64,000 nt of DNA from Xanthoparmelia taractica (taxonomy: Eukaryota; Ascomycota; Lecanoromycetes; Lecanorales; Parmeliaceae), in the NCBI GenBank assembly GCA_033085395.1, contig JANQBS010000137.1, positions 43,916 through 107,915 on the forward strand, read 5' to 3'. Every line of letters starts with the position of its first letter. Position 1 is the first letter of the stretch. The position numbers and the translations under genes were made by a program. The notes under the pieces were generated by a model, which saw nothing but the letters and a program-made list of their open reading frames with translations, was not told the origin of the DNA and searched no databases. Positions 24,720-35,843 of this stretch are shown here, piece after piece.

Positions 24720-27679
24720 ATGTTACCCCTGTTCCCAATATCATGGTCTGTTCTCTTCGATGATGGTACGCTACGTGGTTTCTGGCCATGTTCAAGAACT
24801 CCCGCGAGCGCTTGACGTACGGTTGTCGAGCTCGAATTTAACGGCCAGAGTGAACGAGTTTATCGCTAGGTCTTCGAGTCAGACATACGATTCCTTCAGC
24901 ATTCGGAGCAACAACATCACGGCAGCATCGACCAAGTCTACAGACATCGGCTCCTGCCAACAACATACTATTGACGACAAAATGTGCGAGTTAATCGTCG
25001 CTGATGTTGACCTTTATTTCTGGCCAGATCCGTCTAGAGACACATCCTGGCTGAGTATTGTCGGCAACGCTACCAACCCACCATTGCAAGACGCTAGGAC
25101 CTCGACGGTTTATGGCATGTTTTATAATAATAGTATGTATATTAAAGTCTATTGGGGCTGCACTGCTTGGGATTCAACTTCAGGAGAATCCTTCATAACA
25201 ACTGCCGTCCTTGCCACTACCGGCTCGATATTTGTGAAGAAATATCTTTTTAATCCGTGGTCCTCACAACCCTGTAGCGCAGAGGATTTGCGATCTATAC
25301 CATCAAATCCTCACCCTCTCGAGGCTCGCGGACTACAGGTTTCTACTCATGTCCGTCGCCACCCTTTGCTGGCTTCTTCAGGAATAACACAGAACAGTGG
25401 CCTACTGGGAGCCACGGTGACGTCTGGGAACTTTACGTTCTGAGTTTTCTTCTAAGGTTAAATACATGAACTGAAGCTGATAGTTTCAGCACTTCTCCGT
25501 CAATTTACGTCGATTTTCATGAAATATCCATCAGGAGTGTGCTTGGGGCAGCTGTGTGTGCAAGCTTCCCAGTGCCGATGTTCACTTTCTCTCCAGGAGA
25601 ATTATCGACGATCGAGGGGCTGCATCAGGACGCGACTCTCATACCTCTTACAACTGGAACAACCAAGATGTTCAACTTCACCGATTTGCCGTGCCCCCCT
25701 CAGAGCGTGATGGTCGGACTCACAACTATGCTTTAACATTCGTGCAACAATCTGCTAATGTATTTGCAGGAAGCGAACTGGTACACGCCTGAACCTGGCC
25801 AACCATACCGGCCCATCATTGCACTCCCCCGGCAGTTGCGAGCCTGGAACCCTGCTTTTAGCAATTGTGACGAATTGCTTTCGAGGGCTACGATCCTCCG
25901 CGGGCTCTGGTACCCGCAACAGCCATGGTTCCAATTGTCACTCAGGCTGAGCCTCAATCTTTTCCAACACCGCCGGGACCAAAAGCCGCTCCAGATCCAG
26001 GACCCAAAGAGACTAATCGTGCGCCAATTCCGTCACCTGCCAGCGCACGTAGTCTGAAGGCGTCGCAGTCACAGGGAACAACCGGACTTGGATCTAAGTC
26101 TGGAGTTGAAGACTCAGGTAGCAGCCCCGTCGCTTCTAGCGGCGAACATGGTTGCATTGGACAAGATAGAAATCCAAGCGCCTCTAATCATCAGACCGGT
26201 ACCGATGAGGATCCTGAACAGAAAGCAGATCCCAACGTTAGCCCTATCAACAACGCGAATGAGAAATCTGGACAAAAGTTGTACCCAGAACAACCCCCTC
26301 TGGGCAATACTGATACAAACTCTGGACAGGGGCAAACTTTGAATTCCGGTCCTTCTAGAGGTGGTCATGAAAAACCCGGGCAGGTGGGGCACCAGGCAGA
26401 TTCCAGCAAGACTGTGGACCAACAGCAATCAAATGGTGGCCTTGAGAATAAAAAAATTTCATGGGAGGCTCCAGGGGGCATTCCAGATCAGTAAGAGAGA
26501 ACTATTGCCATAGGCAGCCAGATGCCAGATCAAGCTGCTACTATCAACAACCACATAGTGCAAGTTCTCCGGGATGCTATCTCAATTGCTGGGACGACTC
26601 TTTCTGCCGGTGGTCCAGCTATTACCGTATCTGGTACGCAAATTGCTCTCGGTTCGAATAATCTTGTTGTGGGTTCTGTTTCTGTGCAAAGTGGTCTGCC
26701 TCGTTTGTCCCTAAACACAGGGCAAGTCACAACGCTCAACGGCGAGGTGATCCAGCAGCTTCCCACAGGTATATCAGTAGCTGGCACAACGCTCACTCCA
26801 GGCGCACCTCCTATCATGGCTTCTGGTTTCCCAATATCATTAGGTACCTTTGCAGTCATAATAGGCTCTAGCTCCATCCCTATCGCCTTGCCTCACCTGT
26901 CCTGGATCGCAGGTCCAATCACGGATATTGACGGCGAAGTCGTTCAGCCGCTATCCAACGGGATCTCGGTTGCCGGTACGTTGTTGACACCTGGAGGTCC
27001 GGCGATTACAGTTTCTGGTACTCCGACGTCGCTTGGCTCCAATGTTTTTGTGATAGGGACTAGCTCCATCCCCCTCGCTACTGACGATCCTACTCAAGTG
27101 GTGACTACTATCGCCGGCCAAACGATCACAGCCGACCCAACTGTCGTGATGGTTGGCAGTTCAACGTTGACCCCTGGAATTCCTGGTCTGACATTGGACG
27201 GGACGCCCATCTCTTTGAACTCTGCCGGTCAGCTCGTGGTAGGTAGCAAGACCGTCCCGCTCGATAGAGCAAGCGGAAACCCAGGCGGAGAAGAATTCAC
27301 AACCACTGCCGCTGGGCAAGGCCTCACGGCCAATCCAACCGCTGTCATAGTGGCGGGCTCAGCACTGAGACCAGGGGGCCCAAGTATGACGTTGAGCGGT
27401 ACCATGGTATCTTTGAAATCGTCCGGCGAATTAATTGCAACAACCATTGCACTCCAGTCCTCAACCGGAGGCTTAGGGCTCATCGTGGGAGGATTTATAT
27501 CAGGAGGGCAGTATGCCTCGGAATCCGTCGGTTCTGCGAAAGTTGCCAGCCCTAGAATCGATACTGGCAAAGGTGTGCAAGCGTTCCGAGGGAATGCAGA
27601 GTCTACGAAGAGTCGTTTCACAGTGACCCTACCTTTTTGGCTGCTGTGTGCATGTCTATTACGCTTGCATCTATTGTAG
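24720..27679 (+). pseudogene. secreted/GPI-type repeat surface protein, apparently disrupted
   Basis: The coding blocks are 24720-24765 plus 24797-25436 (or 24760-25436), 25490-25712 and 25770 onward, in one frame to about 25915. The product has many Asn-glycosylation sites and paired Cys. It then runs through FNFTDLPCPP and YRPIIALPRQL to a Cys near FSNC. After GLWYP (about 25910) the frame must shift by one base to continue into a Pro/Ser/Gln-rich linker. That frame meets an in-frame TAA at 26492-26494 and then continues, still in frame, as RTIAIGS. From there four or more repeats of about 70 aa follow (TLTPGGPAITVSGTPISLGS type). The end is a hydrophobic tail (FWLLCACLLRLHLL) like a GPI signal. 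The 31-nt first intron is unusually short. It is either a pseudogene or a locus with two base errors. It is related to the gene at 53388-54350. Confidence 0.6.
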
Positions 27680-28519
27680 TATAATTGAAAATGATACCAT
27701 AACGACTGCGTCGACTTAAGTCCTAACAGCCCTGACCCCATATGTTGGAAAGGGTTGAAGAGATTGGTTTCTGCCAAGTGTCATCTTGTGAACAGATGGA
27801 AAGAGACATCTTCCCGTGCTCGTTACACGTACACCATAGCGGTCAGTGAAGTATAGATACTCCACATGTCTATCCCTACCACCACTCTTCCAAAGATCTT
27901 GCCTCCTCACCACGGCTGCGATAGAGCTCCGCGATAGAAGTGGAAGTATATTACAGTTTAGAGCAGATGACTAGACCGTAATGCTTAATAGTGGTTTTGG
28001 AAAATATATTGAGGTTGACGGTGTGCCTGGAGCAACCGTTTTCGCTCAAGAGCTTTTCATTTCGGAGATTTGCTATACCATCACAATTAGATGCGTCGAA
28101 TAATCGATCCTGGCTTTTTACTGGCTTTTTACCGGTGTCTTTTCAATGTCTCCAATATATGGCTTCTCATATACATCTCGACAGCTCTCACGACTTGCTG
28201 GGTTGTTGCCTGCGTAAGCCAGCTCCTTTATCATTAGAACATGCTTGAATCATTACCTCCACCAATATAGCTTCTCGTCAATATCTTTCAGCGCATGCCA
28301 GTCAACGGTTTCTGGGATAAAAGTATCGGCGCAACCTGGGACGTGAATAATACTCAACTCTTCTATGGCCAGTCTATCCCTAATACGCTTACCAACGCGG
28401 CACTTCTCGCGCTTCCGATCCACTATATCTGGCTCATACAGACGCCTCGAAGCTAAGAAATCTTGCTTACAAAGAACTTTCATCACTGGTGGATTGTTTG
28501 TAACCTTGATATTTTGAGC
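27680..28519. other. gene-free stretch
   Basis: About 840 bases hold no supportable gene. A 77-residue minus-strand open frame (28486-28253) shows no recognisable motif. Confidence 0.4.
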
Positions 28520-29267
28520 TCAACAATTGTCTAGCGTTGTCGCTGTCTCCTTGATCCGATTCACGTATCTCGTTCCCCTGGACTTTATATCCGCTGATGT
28601 CATAAGGGACTTCGTGGATGCTCCGCTGTGAACGACGACAGAGTTAAAAATCGCATTTGCATCAGATATCAGCTTGTGCATCTCTCGATACGCGCTCTTG
28701 TCGACGGAAGGATTGATTGTCAAGACACGGTGGTTGAAGCCGCTCGTTCGCCCCACTGGAGGTAGCCGCCCGGCTTGAGCATCCTGGCGAGATGCCGGAT
28801 CACGGGCGCGGCGTCGTTGGTGGGAAGGACGAGCCGGACGTGTACAATGTCAAATTTGCCTACAAAGGCATCGGAGACGTCCTCCAATATGTTCCACACC
28901 GTCATGCTGACTTGGGCTGGGAGCCATTGCTTTGGTGGAGCCTGGGACAATGTCATGTCCTTGCCATCCATTCGGACGGTCGCAGGTACTATTTTTTGGC
29001 GAGGTCGAGGAGCCAAAGGTTGGTTTCGATTGTGGCATATACAATCCTGGCGCCATCTCTGGGGGCGCGTATGGAGGGATGTAAGTTGAAGTTCCATGTG
29101 TCCTTCCAGAGATAGAATTGATAATTCAAGCGAGATGCCGCAGCGTAGCTTCGATCTAGCACATATTGATCGTTAGACGCCATGCTAGAATACATTGATT
29201 CCGTAAGAGTTGACACACGAGAAGGGTTGATGTAGGAAGAACGAAGGTTTGGCAGCTTTGCTATCAT
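28520..29267 (-). pseudogene. LaeA/UMTA-type SAM methyltransferase remnant
   Basis: The minus strand encodes pieces of the fungal UMTA methyltransferase family in three frames. The first is 29267-28989 with YVLDRSYAAASRLNYQFYLW and NLHPSI, ending at WLLDLAKK. The second is 29050-28720 with VRMDGKDMTLSQAPPKQWLP, FDIVHVRLVLP and LKPGGYLQW. The third is 28756-28520 with TINPSVDKSAYREMHKL. A frame change sits in an A-run near 28993 and another near 28745. Residues before ARIVYATIETNLWLLDLA match the family poorly for a complete motif I (GTGTG). Normal members are about 300-350 aa. Two indels without usable splice sites indicate a broken gene. Related intact proteins act in secondary metabolism, but nothing functional can be claimed here. 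Confidence 0.65.
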
Positions 29268-31073
29268 TTGTTTGGACCTACGGTTTTCCTTGAGTCGCCT
29301 TGGACTTTGTATCCCACACCGCGTCTAGTGCGGAAATGGTAGAAACAATGCCGATGAGGTTAAAAAGTGATCATGGTCACGGCGTTTCGTACCCCTTTCA
29401 GTATATGTAGGACGAACACCGAACTACCTAGACCTATACAAATAAATGGCATACTTGGGCAGATGTTTCAGCTGGTACTAATCGTAGATTGATTAGGGCG
29501 TCTTTGGGAGCTGGATGGATCTATTTATTGATTGTGACTTTGCGTTCTCTTTTGCAAAGTCTAGAAATCCAATCCATGCTTACAGAATATAGCTCATATG
29601 ACGTGAGTTCGGGTCAGGTTAGGGTGAGCCTCTTGGGCAGGGTTCAGGAACCTTCGTAGGGTTATTCGAAGGCTGGTAACGCTATGGTTTGGTTTAGAAG
29701 GGTTAGGGGTTCTATGTCCGGTAGTGGGTATATGCATGAGTATGAGAGTAAAATGCGGAGTGTTTATGTGGAAGTCAAGAAATAAAATGGCGTAGCGTTC
29801 TTCTACTTGTATGGTTATTTTTCTTGTTATATTAGAGGCAAGGTGCTGGGAAAAGATTACTAATGGCCGTTTGACCCGACGCTGGTCATCTAATTGCCTC
29901 GGAATTCTCGACCCATTCGGGGCTGTAACAGGATCAAAGAGACCAGTCTTCTTCCGCCCAAGGTCCCTACCAATCAGAAGCCTCAGAATATGGATGTCTT
30001 TGGCGTTATCCCTAGCCGTAGATTCTTTTCTGACCTCGTTGCTTGTGTAGTTGCGAAGATTGTGCCAGGCAGAGGTCTGTTGTTGGGAAACGTAGCTGTA
30101 TTTCGCTCTTACTGGTTTCTGTTCTGCATATTGATCATCGCATATCTGGATGTTTAACCTCGTCTTCGCACAGATCTACTGATCTGATGATGCTCGCAAT
30201 GCTTAACTCGAGAGAACGCTCCGTCGAAGCATGAGAAAGTCTGACTAAGGGTGCGGATGTGGGATTTCAGGTCGCGAGCTTTATTCTGCGACGTTTCGCC
30301 AATATGGCTATAATGGAAGTAATCTGGTCTAGGACCTGACGAGCTTTAATTGGGGTGTTGGCTGAAACAGTTAGTCGTCGCTAGAAGGCGAATTCAGCTC
30401 CAAATGCACAAACTGAACCGTCTTATTCAGTTCAATGATATTTCGTGAAATAATCTCAATGATGTAATGAAGCAGGTGTCATAGATCGGATGCGATGTAC
30501 GGCAACACAGTACCTGTCGAATTAGTGTGGGCGTGGATCGAAATTGGGCAGTCTAACTTGTGAGATTGCCCGAGAATCCATTCCGGGGCTCAAGACGGTA
30601 GGTGTGACGAACTGACAGCTGCACCGGAGCTAAGCTTGAGCTTTGGCGCTACTTCTAGCTCAGGGGAGTATCCCCATAGCATGTTGAGAAAAGAAGTTGG
30701 TCCGGAAAGCGTAGTCCAGGTGTCTAAGATGACATCCAGGGAGCATTGCCTGCGGACAGGGATCTCCTGGATCTGTGGGCGGCTGTGTTCAGCAAGTCGC
30801 TGTGGCATTGGCTACATTTGCTTGGTAAAACCTTTCTAGAGCCTTTTGCAACTGCTCAGCGGTGGTACCTAGTATATTGTATAGCACCAGCAACCTGGAG
30901 CCTCTGCATCGAGCGGAAGGTGTGTTTTGCTAGGCTATGTACGTAGCCAGACAAGGGGCCAGAAGAGCGCATGGAGATCCCTCAGGCCGTAAAGTAGGTA
31001 AGGTAGGTTGTGACACTTGTAAGCTTGGCGTTACCCGGGCTTGGCAGCGGCCGAGCCCGGAGGTTCGCGGCTC
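29268..31073. other. gene-free accessory stretch
   Basis: About 1.8 kb contain only short, unconvincing open frames on both strands. It borders the inverted-repeat element that begins at 31074. I see no transposase remnant here. Confidence 0.4.
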
Positions 31074-31075
31074 TA

Positions 31076-31163
31076 CTCCTCTTTGCAAAACCGTTGGCGG
31101 GAGGTTCGGGAGGCCTTGGCAAAGGAATTTTTTTTTTTTGCCGGGGGTAAACAGGTCGTAAAT
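31076..31163 (+). repeat. left terminal inverted repeat
   Basis: It matches the reverse complement of 31730-31816 closely for the first 46 bases (CTCCTC to CCTTGGCA). After a short mismatch it continues through a T-run and GCCGGGGGTAAA. The T-run is 12 long here and 9 in the partner. Confidence 0.85.
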
Positions 31164-31167
31164 TGTA

Positions 31168-31300
31168 GACTTTGAGCATGTATACAAGAATAACCACATA
31201 TGTTCCAAGCTTACAATTAGTTGCGTTGAAATCCTCGTACTTGATTCTTTATTCGGCATTACTTGTATATAAAGCGCAGCGTTATTACACGTTGTATAAG
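31168..31300 (+). repeat. left arm of internal palindrome
   Basis: It pairs with the reverse complement of 31377-31509 over about 133 bases with scattered mismatches. Landmarks are CCACATATGTTCCAAGCTTA against TAAGCTTGAAACACATGTGG, and ATAACGCTACGCTTTATATA against TATATAAAGCGCAGCGTTAT. The arms flank an AT-rich loop of about 76 bases. Confidence 0.8.
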
Positions 31301-31376
31301 GTACTCAAATTCGAGATTTTTTGTTTACTTTTTTTAAGATTTACCTGAAAATCTAATAAAAATAATGACTTTTCTC

Positions 31377-31509
31377 TTATATAACGTGCAATAACGCTAC
31401 GCTTTATATATAAGTAATATCAAGTAAAGAACTAAGTACGATGATTTCAACGCAATTAACTATAAGCTTGAAACACATGTGGTTATTCTTATATACGTGC
31501 TCAAAGTTC
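31377..31509 (-). repeat. right arm of internal palindrome
   Basis: It is the partner of 31168-31300. A third, weaker copy in the same orientation as this arm starts near 31601 (AACAATAACGCTGCGTGATA) and runs to about 31680. Confidence 0.75.
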
Positions 31510-31729
31510 AAATTTGTCAAATTTATTAGATTTTTGTTTACCTTTTTTCAGCCCTATTTCGAAAATTTCGAAAAATTGATAGATTTAAGCTTCGCCACGT
31601 ACACTCAACAATAACGCTGCGTGATATATAATAAGTTACTATCTAAGAGTATCAGATATACGCTTTCAATTGTAACTTAGTAGACGTTTAGAACAGCCCT
31701 GGTTATCGTTCTATAAGAGGATTCTTGAA

Positions 31730-31816
31730 ATTTCGCGACTTTTTTACCCCCGGCCAAAAAAAAATTCATCTGCCAAGGCCTCCCGAACCTCCCGCCAACG
31801 GTTTTGCAAAGAGGAG
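31730..31816 (-). repeat. right terminal inverted repeat
   Basis: It is the partner of the repeat at 31076-31163, with small differences near the poly-A run and the inner edge. Confidence 0.85.
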
Positions 31817-31818
31817 TA

Positions 31819-32567
31819 GCCGGATCAGAGGCTTCAAGGTAGTTGCATATGCTTAGGACACTCTGAATTTATTTCATATCTCTATCGAAGTAATATTCAC
31901 GATAAGGTTTGATGATTGATTATCTGAGTGATGTGTGAGAAAGATGAATGGTTTCTGCGGTCGAGGCTCGGAGGTTTATCTGCCTGGGGCGACCGTGGTT
32001 CCCCCAAGGGATGCAGGGCATTTGCAATCCTCTAGCCTAAGTATGCCTTCGGCAATCCTCCGGGGATCCTCGCAGACCGTACTCTGCATAATGTGTCCCA
32101 CGAAACCTTTTCTGACCCTACCCAGCTGGCACCGGCGGGCGAGGGTCGGGACAATATCCTAACGGTTTGTGCAAACGACTTCTGTCACTAACGCTCCAGT
32201 GCCGCCTTCGGCACTACCCCCTTGCTGATGCAAGGCAGGACCACGGTCATTAGCTCCCTCAGTCCTGCCTCCGTCTCCACTCAGAGCTGACAGGATTACG
32301 CCATAACTTTCGCAGTAATCAGTCTCAGTCTTGACGCCCTCCTGCCGGCAGGATCGCTAGCATACACCGCTTACGTGGGAGCAGTCCCAAACCAGTACGT
32401 TTTAGGAAGGCACTGCATGAACTATGTCCGTTCCGGCTTGGAGAAGTTTCAATCGAACTAAAGAGGAGCGAGATTAAATTCGGGAGATTTGAACGCACTT
32501 TCATATACTTCCTCACAATCAACTACGTCGATCAGCTGTCTCTCATCTAGTATCTGCCATCCTGTAC
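31819..32567. other. upstream region of the O-methyltransferase gene
   Basis: These 749 bases hold no gene that I can support. There is a repeated short motif (GCCTTCGGCA at about 32046 and 32204). Confidence 0.4.
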
Positions 32568-33970
32568 ATGATGCCTTCCTTGACTTCACTTGCCGAAGAA
32601 ATCCTCACCAATGCGAAACAACTTGACAAGCATTTGGCTGCCCAAAACCAGCCGTCTCCGTCCTTCGACCATGACGCTCTACTTAATCTATCTCCTCAGC
32701 TGGAGTCGACGAGAGATGCACTTATCGACTCGGCTCATACACTGAAACAACTGACGCAAGGACCTGTGCGTGCGACCGCCGACATCATGTTGAATGTAGG
32801 CTCACGTCAAATCAAGTTGGCGATATTCCTTGTATGCTAATTATGATTTAGTGGGCCGATTCCCTCTCCCTTCGCGCTGTATACACCTACAAGTTCCCCC
32901 ACGCGGTGCCTATAGATGGATGCGCGACTTACCAAGAGATTGCGTCCGCAAGCGGCATCTCTGAATCCATGGTGCGCCGGTTCCTGCGTCATGCAATGGC
33001 TAATCGCGTATTTGCCCAATCATCTCCCAACGAGGTCCGTCACACAGCGGCGTCGCGACTCATGGTCACAGACCCGGATTTCTTCGACGCCATCGGCCTC
33101 GAGGTTGCAGAGCTTGGCCCCACTTCTGCGAGGATCTTTGATGCCCTCGCAAAGTATGGCGACTCGGGCGAGCAGAACGAGACGGCCTTTAGTCTTGCCA
33201 ACGGAACCGACCTCAGTATTTTCCAATTCTTCGGCAAGAATCCCGAGCGTGCTCGCCGTTTCGGCGCCGGCATGCGCTTTTTCACAAAAGACGAGGGCTG
33301 GAATCTGAAGCATCTCGTCGCGGGCTTCGATTGGGCTTCGATCGATCATCCTGGCGCGACAGTCGTGGACATGGGCGGCGGCCAGGGCAGCGTTTCGCAA
33401 GTTCTGGCAAAAGCGACGAGGAATGTGAAGTTCGTCATACTCGATCTCCCTGGTACGGTAGAGCAGGGGCGTGCGGCATTGCCAAAGGAATATGACGGCC
33501 GTATCGAATTCATGGCGCATGATTTCTTCGCGGAGCAGACTCTTAAGCAGGCACCGGATATGTATCTCTTTCGCTGGATCTTCCACAACTGGAGCGATGG
33601 CTACTGCGTTAAGATCTTGCGGAACCTGATTCCGGCGTTGGACGACGGCACCCGCGTTTTGATCTACGAATACGTCTTGAACGACGAGCCCGAGACTAGG
33701 GTGACTGAAAAGATGGGGCTGTAAGTTCCTACCTACTTCTCCTTGGATCTCTGCACATACTCGTCTCTGGCAAGGAAGAGAGCTGATGATGATATCGTGA
33801 ATAGAAATTGCGACATGATTATGGCAGCTTGCTTCAACGGCGCCGAGCGTACCAAAGCCCAGTGGATTGCTTTGCTTCATTCGGCCGACGACCGATTTGT
33901 GGTTCAAAACATTGTCCGGCCGGAGGGGAGCACGATGAGCATCATCGAGGTGGTGTGGAGAAAGGTATAG
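32568..33970 (+). CDS. SAM-dependent O-methyltransferase, plant/fungal class II type
   Basis: It would methylate a hydroxyl on a small, probably aromatic, metabolite; the family includes the sterigmatocystin-pathway O-methyltransferase. I read three exons, 32568-32795, 32852-33720 and 33805-33970, giving 420 aa (ATG doublet at 32568/32571). The N-terminal half contains the winged-helix dimerisation domain (ATYQEIASASGISESMVRRFL). The catalytic half has the SAM motif VVDMGGGQGSVSQVLAKA, the ILDLPGTVEQ strand, the FMAHDFF acidic turn and the catalytic histidine motif FHNWSD. The C-terminal MIMAACFNGAERTKAQW is typical. The length is normal. A long open frame opposite (34156-33020) is a shadow. 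Neighbours give no pathway. Confidence 0.92.
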
Positions 33971-35843
33971 CGATTTGTTGAAGCCGGCTATGCCACACCC
34001 CAAGAATCTTATAATGATCGCACATTTAATTCTCAATGGGTGCAGCGAAGAGTGATAGAAAGCATAGCGGGCTATAGTGAAGGGCCATGAGGTTGAAGGC
34101 CTTCTAGCTCGTAAAGAACTAGCTAGTCGATATAAGATGCAAAGGTAGATATACATAGAAGGCTAGAGCAAATATGAGATGAAAGGATAGATGGATGCAT
34201 GGGAGGAACTGGAACGCGCCAACATCCACTACTTCAAGACACCAACTCGCAGTGTGCAAGATCTCAGCCCCTTTGTTGCCCACCTGGCGGTGTGTCGTGG
34301 GTGTTGACGTGAAGCGAATACATTGATTCGAGCAGCCCGCTGGCTACCCATCGTGGGCCAAGAGACCCAAATCTCACTCTGATAAGGCGTTGCCTATTCC
34401 ATTACTCAGCAACCAAAGGAACGGTTGGAACGTGTGTGAACACAAATTCCACTGTATCCATAAGCAATCAAATAAGGAAGCCATCAGCTTTGGGGAATAT
34501 TTCACGTAACACGTGTGCATCAATGCTAGATCTGCTTCGTTTTTCCTTGGTGCGAATGAGGTGGGATTACAATTACGGTTGGGTTGCATGCATAGCATGA
34601 TGGGTGACATTGGGTTATCTCGTTGCACTGCATCACTAGTGCTTGTGCGTTATATTTCGCTTTGCAAAACGGAGTGCAAGCGCTTTTGCTACACGCCCGC
34701 AGTAAGCGTCGAGAATATAGAGGACTGATACACTTTATAATGTAGCTGCGTGGCACGACGTGGCGAGTTCGTTATCGTGCTTCAGGTCCTGGTAGAAATA
34801 GGACACCATGTCAACGGTCCCTAAATACCGATACCCGGTGCACTTCCTAGTGCTTGCCTGACCATCTGACATGCCTGTAAGTAATCTTTGGACTGGTGCC
34901 GCGATGCATCTTTTCAATGCGGTAGATCTACACGAAATGGATAGGGGTCGTATGCGGAGGGTCATTTTCTGGAAAATTATTTACACCCATCCCTACCTCA
35001 CAACCTGGTCGAGAATACAGCGATGAATCGCTGACACCTGGTTTTTTTTCGCACATTTTCAGTTCTTGGAGACGCTATTGGATAGGCGCTTGCTTGCATA
35101 ATACTGCTTACTTATCTTGGATAAGATGGGTCGTCCCTCACCGAAATGGCAACCTTCGCGAAAGGTGGGGGTTGCACCTGCACTGAAGTATGAAACTCGA
35201 ATCGTCTTCTCAACCAATGTCGGGTATTCCTTAACAATATGTTATTTAGGCCCTCGGGGTTGCCTGTAAGACTTTCCCACTATCCTTTATAGCAAGCCAA
35301 GAGTACAACTCCTTGAGTACTTTAGGGTGTGAGGCATTTTCTACGATGCAGATCAGGGTTGCTGTGTTTGACTTAAATTTCCGTGGGAACGGAGCTCGCT
35401 GCTTCCATAGCTAAGGCTATGAAGGACTTCCCTTTGCTGTGTCTGAAGCTAGTCCTGCAAGCGAAAAGATGTTCATTGAAACTGGTCAAAGGTCAAAGTC
35501 ATTGGTCCAAAACCGTTCGCACTGAGCCGTGGAGAACTTGTCCTCTTTCACTTAAAGGGCGTCTGTGCATGGCAAAGTGGTGTCTGCGTAAGAAGGCCCC
35601 CCTCTTAATAATCTACTAAGATGCGAGTACTTTAATGTAACTACGGGCAAATTCACTGCAAGCCTCGTCGCGGTGCACAATTGCGCCATCAGGCGGCATG
35701 GAACGGTACGACGCCAACATTCATAGGCACCCGGCGCATTCCACGGCGTACTAGCAATAATAAATCAGTTAACGAAGAAACAACTATACGGAATCTCATC
35801 AGTTAGTCCTTCAGACCAATTTTAGTCATTCAAACTCAGCATC
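33971..35843. other. gene-free stretch
   Basis: About 1.9 kb contain only short frames without motifs on either strand. I found no element or RNA gene. Confidence 0.4.

Larger units (their letters stand above)
31074..31818. mobile_element. non-autonomous TA-flanked inverted-repeat element (MITE-like)
   Basis: This is a 745-bp unit bounded by TA dinucleotides at 31074-31075 and 31817-31818. Imperfect terminal inverted repeats of about 87 bp begin CTCCTCTTTGCAAAACC. TA flanks are typical of Tc1/mariner insertions. The G+C-rich ends contrast with an AT-rich core that has no open frame of useful length, so it cannot encode a transposase. The core is itself palindromic (arms 31168-31300 and 31377-31509). 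The assignment to Tc1/mariner rests on the TA flanks only. Confidence 0.75.

Noticed and set aside
25868..25922. A 55-nt intron that would explain the frame change in the surface-protein gene
   Set aside because: Its ends fit, but it would delete family residues around GLW that match related proteins, so a 1-base loss is the simpler reading.
26491..26517. A 27-nt intron that would remove the in-frame TAA of the surface-protein gene
   Set aside because: It has GT and AG ends and a length divisible by three, but it is far shorter than any fungal intron in this window, so I kept the stop as a lesion.
31021..31073. tRNA-like GGTTCGCGGCTC before the inverted-repeat element
   Set aside because: It resembles a T-loop, but I could not fold an acceptor stem or anticodon arm around it.
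33020..34156. Long minus-strand open frame (378 codons) opposite the O-methyltransferase
   Set aside because: It is antisense to a clear three-exon enzyme gene and has no domain; it also spans the introns of the real gene.
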